DNA of 64,000 nucleotides from Sphaerolaimus hirsutus (taxonomy: Eukaryota > Nematoda > Chromadorea > Monhysterida > Sphaerolaimidae), in assembly GCA_964036195.1 (NCBI GenBank), contig OZ038454.1:21190315-21254314 (forward strand), read 5' to 3'. This document shows, piece after piece, positions 61,101 to 64,000 of the stretch (position 1 is its first letter; every line of letters begins with the position of its first letter). The notes under the pieces are model-generated. The model ran no database searches. It was not told the DNA's origin and worked only from the letters and a program-made list of their open reading frames with translations. Made by a program: the position numbers and the translations under genes.

Positions 61101-63421
61101 AAAAATACAATTAAATATAAATATATGTAAGTTAAAATTTCACTAGGGTGTCAACAAAAATATTTTATGGATAACGGAAACGGAAAAAAATTTTCAGCGG
61201 CTGGAAAACGGAACGGAAAACGGAAAAAAATTTGCACTTGACGGAAAACGGAAACGGAAAAAATTTTCCAGCGGCCGGAAAACGGAAAACAAGGCCGGAA
61301 AAACGGAAACGGAAAAATCAAATTTCGGAAATGGAAAAACTTGCTGAAATTCTGCCGGAAAACGGATAAATTTGCTGGAAGTGGAAAAAATTTGCAGTAA
61401 TTTTGCTGGAAACAGAATTTTTTTACATCATTAACAATCTGCATGAATTTTTACCAGTTTGGCTGATCAGAAAACAGAAAGTTGAGCCAGAAAAAGGTAA
61501 AATGAGGCGGAAAAATGGAAAAAAGGCGGAAAAACTGGAAATTGAGGCGGAAAATGGAAAAAAAGGCGGAAAAACTCAAAATTTAGCCGGAAAACGGAAA
61601 ATGAGCCGGAAAAACGGAAACGGAAAAAAAAGTTGCCGGAAAACGGAAAAAAAATTCAGCAGCCGGAAAACGGAACGGAAAAAGGAAAAAATTTGCCTGC
61701 GGGAAACGGAAAACGGAAATTTGACACCCTAAATTTCACACACTTATAGTGAAATAAGTTTCTAAGATATAAAATATAAACAGTTGTAGCCACATAAATA
61801 ATTTTGAAATAATCACAGCTGGAATCTATCCTGACAATATCATCTGGACTCGGCATTCAGTCAGTATTCACAAATCGCTCTTTCCGCCAGCCAGAATGCA
61901 TTTCAGCTCGACAGAATTTGGTATCTGATCATGGAGATCCCATTGCTTTGATGAATGTGTACAGGGAGTGGCTTATTGTGAATTGGATTTTTTCAATGTT
62001 TTTGTTGAGATTTTTTTTCCTCAATTTTGGTAATGCAAGTATTTAGATTTCTACAAATTCCATCCTGTTGAGTTGGAAAGATCTTTCTGCAAATGCAAAT
62101 TATTTTGCACATTGAATTTGCTCAGGGTTCTTGCGCATGGTGCCATTTTCGCTTCATTAGAGTTGTTAACTGCACACCAGGTACAGTGATAAATAAATAG
62201 TGTCACTTTCTTGAATAGCAACTACCATGACAATATACTTAGCACCTGGTGCCATTTATCCATGACACCTTTCACAACTATTTCTCATGGTGCCATATCA
62301 CACTTTATCCATTACTATTTTTCATCCACTCAAACCCAACTCTCCAAAAAGGAAAAACTCCGGTCGGGCGGTGATGCATCAAAGCGCTGGTGCCGCTCGC
62401 GCGGCATCGAAGAACAGCGACTGTATGAGTTGACAAAATTGAGAGCTCAGTTTCGTCAACTGCTCGACGATAGGGAACTGGTTGACCAGGGGCCAGTTTC
62501 AATGGCAGGTGGCAGCCAGGCGCCACAGGGCTCCGCTGAGAGGTGGTTCTACTTTTTTGAAGTCTATTTATTTAGGGTTTGGCCGAGTGTGAAATAATAT
62601 GTAACATGGTTAGATGCCATTAAGCTATTGCCTGGGAAATCTGTATTGAAAAATTGAAAGTGTTTTTGTTTTGTCTTTTGTAAGCGTGCTATGTAATTTT
62701 CATGTTTTCTAACCGGATTCAGTAGATAGAACGGTTGAAGTGTCTCGATATTTATCAATATTCGTTGCATATTGTTTATTTCAAAATATTGTTGAAAAAT
62801 TATCGATATCGATATCTCAGACGCATCCGCCTGGGCGAACAAAAGCGCCTGCGCGATCTAAAGCGCAAAGCTCGCAACGAGCAGCGCAAACGGAAACAGC
62901 TCAAGCCCGACGAGCACTACGACACGTTTGGCGCAAATGTGGACGCGAGCAACCTGTATGAATCCACTATGGAGGAAGGTAGTGCTAAGGTTTGTGGGTT
63001 GTTGACCATGGACTGGTAGGGTTGTGACGAAATGATAATTCGATATCGATATTCGATGTTTTTTTCTGAAACTCGACATTCGATATCGATAGCGTAATTA
63101 AGTAATTTTTACGGAATCCTTTTCGCACGACGAAATATACAACAAACTTCGCTTCCACATTTCCTCCACCAATAGTAGCAATCAAAAAAACGTCCCACTT
63201 TCTCCCCTAGCGTCTCAAATTATCCCCAAAACATCCCGCAGGACAGCGGCCCAGGTGACGTACACTCGGTTGAGTTCGACATGCGACACCAAAGCGGCGA
63301 TATAGCCGCTGCTGTACAGGAGCACAGATTGAGTCACAAAAGTGTTACTTTGATGAAGTTTATCGTGGCGGCCGGGCTGTACCCGCAGTACGCGCTTTTG
63401 GACCCGCATAATGTTTATAAG
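31164..63421 (+). CDS. DHX34: DHX34-type DExH-box RNA helicase (14 exons, 3' end outside window)
   Basis: Exons: 31164-31273, 31618-31813, 32689-32898, 48332-48571, 49656-49823, 50331-50596, 51467-51650, 59627-59813, 60182-60282, 60710-60841, 61819-61977, 62352-62542, 62821-62989, 63242-63421. Together they give 2493 nt (831 codons) with all phases matching. The order follows human DHX34: an N-terminal [12 protein letters not shown] region, [10 protein letters not shown], motif [10 protein letters not shown] (about residue 164), TQPRRIAC, motif II DEVHERH (about 257), [29 protein letters not shown] (motif V), [12 protein letters not shown] (motif VI), [14 protein letters not shown], and the DHX34-typical [16 protein letters not shown] plus basic linker. 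DHX34 is known as a nonsense-mediated-decay factor that works with UPF1 and SMG1. The start ATG has an AAAATGG context; an in-frame ATG at 31056 is less likely. Introns 3 (15.4 kb) and 7 (8 kb) each host a complete antisense gene. Confidence 0.93.
32080..32620. mobile_element. hAT-like element, CAGGGGTCTCG / AGCTATCTATCC family
   Basis: Ends CAGGGGTCTCG and ATACCCCTG, with exact 8-bp duplication ACTAAACA (32072-32079 and 32621-32628). The arms are C-run blocks plus CCCAGCTATCTATCCCGGAGG words, and the core has GCTATTTTCAGC-like words. Long Pro-rich frames across it are C-run artefacts. It lies in DHX34 intron 2. Confidence 0.85.
33770..34385. mobile_element. CTAGTGTG-end inverted element with an AGCTATCTATC patch inside
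   Basis: TCACCGTGACTTCGTGGGAA at the left faces AGTCACGGTGAAAACTAGTG at the right. In the middle (about 34100-34290) is a fragment with GGATAGATAGATAGCTTGGC and G-runs, resembling the 32080 family. Confidence 0.5.
35195..35425. mobile_element. Miniature inverted element, CTAGTTGACACATGT ends
   Basis: CCCGCGCACTAGTTGACACA and TGTGTCAACTAGTGTGCGGG are inverted; the match continues inward (TCAACTCAGATTTTGGCTTC / GAAGCCGAAATCTGAGTTGA), giving arms of about 75 bases. Confidence 0.75.
35464..40552 (-). CDS. MOLO1/TPM-like single-pass membrane protein (complete, nested in DHX34 intron 3)
   Basis: Exons (minus strand): 40552-40297, 39046-38940, 37650-37530, 37166-37022, 36729-36548, 36226-35973, 35550-35464. 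They total 1152 nt (383 aa plus stop) with all phases consistent. Residues 1-30 look like a signal peptide ([17 protein letters not shown]). The ectodomain begins [10 protein letters not shown] and has [16 protein letters not shown], a layout I recognise from MOLO-1 proteins (nematode modulator of levamisole receptors, TPM fold). It continues [42 protein letters not shown] and [15 protein letters not shown] transmembrane helix ([20 protein letters not shown]) fills its own exon. The cytoplasmic tail is Pro/Ser/Gly-rich ([20 protein letters not shown]) and ends HQSPE. The donor of the 37166 exon is ambiguous by 3 nt. The family call is inference from short motifs; the gene structure is firmer. 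Confidence 0.8.
38375..38811. mobile_element. hAT-like element, ATCCCG family (reverse orientation)
   Basis: Ends TAGGGTTCAAACGGGATT and GTTTGAACCCCA, exact 8-bp duplication CTGGCCAG (38367-38374 and 38812-38819). CGGGAT arrays surround the shared core. It lies in an intron of the MOLO1-like gene. Confidence 0.8.
39119..39403. mobile_element. TA-type CCGTATTTGCTTGAATAA element
   Basis: ACGGTATTTATTCCCCTTGA at the left faces GTTATTCAAGCAAATACGG at the right, with C-run and G-run words inside. The left end is altered. Confidence 0.5.
39430..39622. mobile_element. Copy of the GGTGCCAATTCCGC family (same family as the chemoreceptor intron)
   Basis: GGTGCCAATTCCGCAAGG at the left faces CACTTGCGAAATTGGCCCC at the right; internal GTGACAAGT / ACTTGTCAC words match the copies at 43232-43622 and 53546-53888. 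Confidence 0.6.
39690..39857. repeat. TTTTCCG-family fragment (right end only)
   Basis: GGAAAACGGAAAAG words lead to a TGACACCCTA terminus; no left end is visible. Confidence 0.5.
40553..42691. other. DHX34 intron 3, stretch without a gene
   Basis: AT-rich with no exon-like segment on either strand. A GC-richer patch at about 42480-42640 has no convincing frame or splice sites. Confidence 0.5.
42692..43190. mobile_element. hAT-like element, CAGGGGT / AGCTATCTATCC family
   Basis: Ends CAGGGGTTTTG and AAACCCCTG, with an imperfect 8-bp duplication CTGTACCA / CTGTGCCG. Same words as the 32080 copy, opposite orientation. Confidence 0.75.
43232..43622. mobile_element. Copy of the GGTGCCAATTCCGC family
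   Basis: TGCCTATTCCGCGATCAGAC at the left and CAAATGCGGAATTGGCACCT at the right are inverted, with GACAAGTGACAAG / CTTGTCACTTGTC just inside. Intronic relative of 53546-53888. Confidence 0.65.
43928..44193. mobile_element. TA-flanked CCGTATTTGCTTGAATA element
   Basis: Inverted ends CCGTATTTGCTTGAATAG and ATTATTCAAACAAATACGG between TA dinucleotides; C-run interior. Confidence 0.7.
44194..47630. other. DHX34 intron 3, AT-rich stretch
   Basis: No gene recognised. Near 47040-47200 there is a C-run patch resembling the TA-flanked family without clear ends. The rest is unremarkable AT-rich sequence. Confidence 0.5.
47635..48075. mobile_element. CAGGGGTCTCC-family element split by a 245-bp dispersed repeat
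   Basis: The left part has CAGGGGTCTCCTATGG and CCCAGCTATCTATTTATCCC. The right part resumes after about 47990 with CCCAGCTATCTACC. The insert (about 47746-47990) is nearly identical to 54527-54770. Confidence 0.6.
48183..48286. mobile_element. Minimal 104-bp TAGGGTTGG / AAACGTTTT element
   Basis: Ends TAGGGTTGGCCGATG and CCAACCCTA with exact 8-bp duplication CACTATAC (48175-48182 and 48287-48294). Only AAACGTTTT words lie between the ends. It sits about 45 bases upstream of the DHX34 exon 4 acceptor. Confidence 0.8.
48755..49318. mobile_element. TAGGGTTGG-family element, right end missing
   Basis: It starts TAGGGTTGGAATAAAAACG and contains the conserved core, including GCGCGCTTGCGCGC. It then stops where the terminal array should begin and runs into a CATTTTACA-type repeat. 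Confidence 0.7.
50866..51276. mobile_element. TA-flanked CCGTATTTCCTCGAAATACC element
   Basis: CCGTATTTCCTCGAAATACC and its inverse are flanked by TA. Two G-run blocks (GGGGGGGGGTTAAACGAGGG-type) lie just inside each end. DHX34 intron 6. Confidence 0.75.
52179..53231. mobile_element. Fold-back element with inverted arms of about 260 bp
   Basis: GGCCAGATTTAATTCTCCCT at the left and AGGGAGAATTCAATCTGGCC at the right begin long inverted arms (GGGCGTACGCCC, GCACCGAGAGCAAGGCGG, GAATTGGCCGACGGCCAAG pairs). CCTGG is present at both outer edges. No transposase frame; DHX34 intron 7. Confidence 0.8.
53411..58718 (-). CDS. Gustatory-receptor-like 7TM chemoreceptor (complete, nested in DHX34 intron 7)
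   Basis: Exons (minus strand): 58718-58642, 57925-57698, 56816-56723, 56356-56203, 55795-55626, 55143-54987, 54441-54335, 54016-53891, 53542-53411. They total 1245 nt (414 aa plus stop), inside the usual 350-450 aa range, and all phases agree. Hydrophobic segments include [72 protein letters not shown] and a last helix [19 protein letters not shown]. The [11 protein letters not shown] motif fits the gustatory-receptor pattern (R-LN-FG), and the C-terminal exon has the GR-like [14 protein letters not shown] arrangement, but not a canonical TYxxxxxQF. Insect members form ligand-gated cation channels with intracellular N-termini; the ligand here cannot be told. The end of exon 6 was chosen by frame (A|GTACAT) over a stronger GTGAGT four bases earlier. 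Another small exon between 56723 and 56356 is not excluded. Confidence 0.82.
53541..53893 (-). mobile_element. Introner-like element forming the last intron of the chemoreceptor gene
   Basis: The intron 53890-53543 begins GTGCCAATTCCGCATATG and ends TGTGGAACTGGCCTCAG on the minus strand. These termini are inverted (GCCAATTCC / GGAACTGGC) and continue inward (ACAAGTGACAA / GACACTTGTCC). CAGGT is present at both junctions (53889-53893 and 53541-53545), so one copy gives the CAG|GT donor and the other the CAG|GT acceptor. Relatives at 39430 and 43232 are ordinary intronic insertions. Splicing here would remove the element exactly and restore the coding sequence. Confidence 0.7.
54527..54770. repeat. 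Dispersed repeat, 245 bp, second copy of 47746-47990
   Basis: Starts TATACTCGGCGTACGTGATA and ends GTAAAGTAACCGGAGTATA, so the tips TATACTC / GAGTATA are inverted. It contains CTCTGCCCTC, ATGTTAATGAATAACATTAT and CCATCGTTGGCACACTTCC. It shares all of these with the copy at 47746. It lies in a chemoreceptor intron. Confidence 0.7.
55540..55607. repeat. GGCGCC-family fragment (right end)
   Basis: TTGGCGCCAGGCACC and TCTGGCGCTTTTCCATCACTA resemble the right half of the 59934-60014 element. Confidence 0.4.
58350..58590. repeat. GGTGC(G/C)CATGTA-word palindromic cluster
   Basis: Repeated words CCCGGTGCCCATGTAG, GGTGCGCATGTAAA, ACATGGGCACCG and TACATGCGCACGGAG occur in both orientations. This is another short-word array, without clear ends or duplication. 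It lies in chemoreceptor intron 1. Confidence 0.4.
58770..58955. mobile_element. Miniature inverted element, TAGTTGACA ends
   Basis: CACACAGTAGTTGACAGTCG at the left faces GGTTGTCAACTGGTGTGCGT at the right. The inner pair TTTGAGTTTACCGGTATGAA / CATTCGGGTAAACTCAAAT gives extended fold-back. Located upstream of the chemoreceptor start. Confidence 0.55.
59934..60014. mobile_element. Minimal 81-bp hAT-like element, GGCGCC family
   Basis: Ends TAGTGATGGAAAAGCGCC and GGCGCCATTTCATCACTA are inverted, with exact 8-bp duplication ATGGCATG (59926-59933 and 60015-60022). Only GGCGCC words are inside. The outer TAGTGATG end is shared with the GGTGCC element at 10823. DHX34 intron 8. Confidence 0.85.
60939..61140. 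repeat. AT-only minisatellite
   Basis: Imperfect tandem units of AAATTAAATATAAATTTACTTTAT over about 200 bases, ending just before the TTTTCCG-family element. Confidence 0.75.
61144..61731. mobile_element. hAT-like element, TTTTCCG family
   Basis: Ends TAGGGTGTCAAC and TTTGACACCCTA, exact 8-bp duplication AATTTCAC (61136-61143 and 61732-61739). The interior is CGGAAAACGGAAAA arrays on both arms. It has no retrotransposon insert, unlike 8014-9957. DHX34 intron 10. Confidence 0.85.
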
Positions 63422-63512
63422 GTGGGTGTGGGGGTGTAAAAAGTGCTGGGACTTAAAGCGCCATACCGGTACTTTTCACATTCACTTTTTCGGCGCCGGT
63501 ACTTTTCACTAC

Positions 63513-63640
63513 CGTATTTCCTCGAAATACACCATCTTTGAAATACCCCCCCCCCTCGAAATACCGTTCCCCTCAAAATGGACACTATGAACTTATAAAC
63601 CCCCCTCGAAATACCCCCCAAATATAGTGTATAGAGGACT
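63513..63640. repeat. CCGTATTTCCTCGAAATACA-type fragment
   Basis: The left end CCGTATTTCCTCGAAATAC is followed by CCCCCCCCTCGAAATACC words; no matching right end before 63723. Confidence 0.5.
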
Positions 63641-63722
63641 TAAAATTTAAATGACAAAAGCTACGGTTAGTCCGGGTAACGCAGAATACACGTTAAAAAC
63701 AATGACTGTGTTATGTTAGAAC

Positions 63723-64000
63723 TAGGGTTGGAAAAAAAACGTTTTTTTTTAACTCGATGTTTTTTTTTATAAAAAAAACGTTTTTTTTTTAAAAAAACGT
63801 TTTTTTTAAAAAGCTCCCAGATATGACCTTGTGTCAACATATATAGGTATATCAGACAGTGGCAATACTCTGTGATGTTATATATGACCATATAATGTCT
63901 GTGGAGCCATGGGATAGCATTATAAGTGGTGATTTGTGTCAAAAATATCCATTTTTCGTCAACATATCGTTCGTATATCGCCTTATAGTCAAATGTTCGT
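63723..64000. mobile_element. TAGGGTTGG / AAACGTTTT-family element running off the window
   Basis: It starts TAGGGTTGGAAAAAAAACG, followed by the conserved core in the same orientation as 22108. The right end is beyond the window. Confidence 0.75.

Noticed and set aside
60939..61140. Direct-repeat array as a CRISPR
   Set aside because: The units are imperfect, AT-only and without unique spacers, and the genome is eukaryotic.

Overview
This is a eukaryotic, AT-rich, intron-rich and very transposon-dense window. The protein families suggest an invertebrate, most likely an arthropod: a 7-transmembrane gustatory-receptor-type chemoreceptor, a MOLO1/TPM-like membrane protein, a DHX34 helicase with animal-type architecture and a BEL/Pao retrotransposon. 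I cannot name the species. I built the gene models by hand. In every model the intron phases agree and the summed coding length is a multiple of three, which is the main internal support.

Layout. (1) 1-6.4 kb, plus strand: the 3' part of a small LDL-receptor class A (LDLa) gene with two alternative last exons. (2) 11.8-23.0 kb, minus strand: a complete branched-chain aminotransferase (BCAT) gene of about 404 codons with a predicted mitochondrial leader. Two tandem 161-nt exons that both carry the PLP-lysine region look mutually exclusive. (3) 31.2-63.4 kb, plus strand: 14 exons (831 codons) of DHX34, an SF2 DExH-box helicase linked to nonsense-mediated decay; the gene continues beyond the right edge. 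(4) Two complete genes lie antisense inside DHX34 introns: a MOLO1/TPM-like single-pass membrane protein (383 aa) in intron 3 and a gustatory-receptor-like 7TM protein (414 aa) in intron 7.

Most of the rest is DNA transposon debris. At least seven families of small non-autonomous elements show inverted ends and exact or near-exact 8-bp target-site duplications, as in the hAT superfamily. Each family's interior is built from its own short word (ATCCCG, TTTTCCG, GGTGCC, GGCGCC, AACACAGAAA, AGCTATCTATCC, AAACGTTTT). A TA-flanked C/G-run family, long fold-back elements and Russian-doll nesting are also present. One element, about 340 bp plus flanking CAGGT duplications, coincides exactly with the last intron of the chemoreceptor gene, as expected of an intron-generating transposon (introner).

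Limits: no alignment, RNA or repeat-library search was possible. Family names rest on motif recognition, and exon ends on splice consensus plus reading frame.
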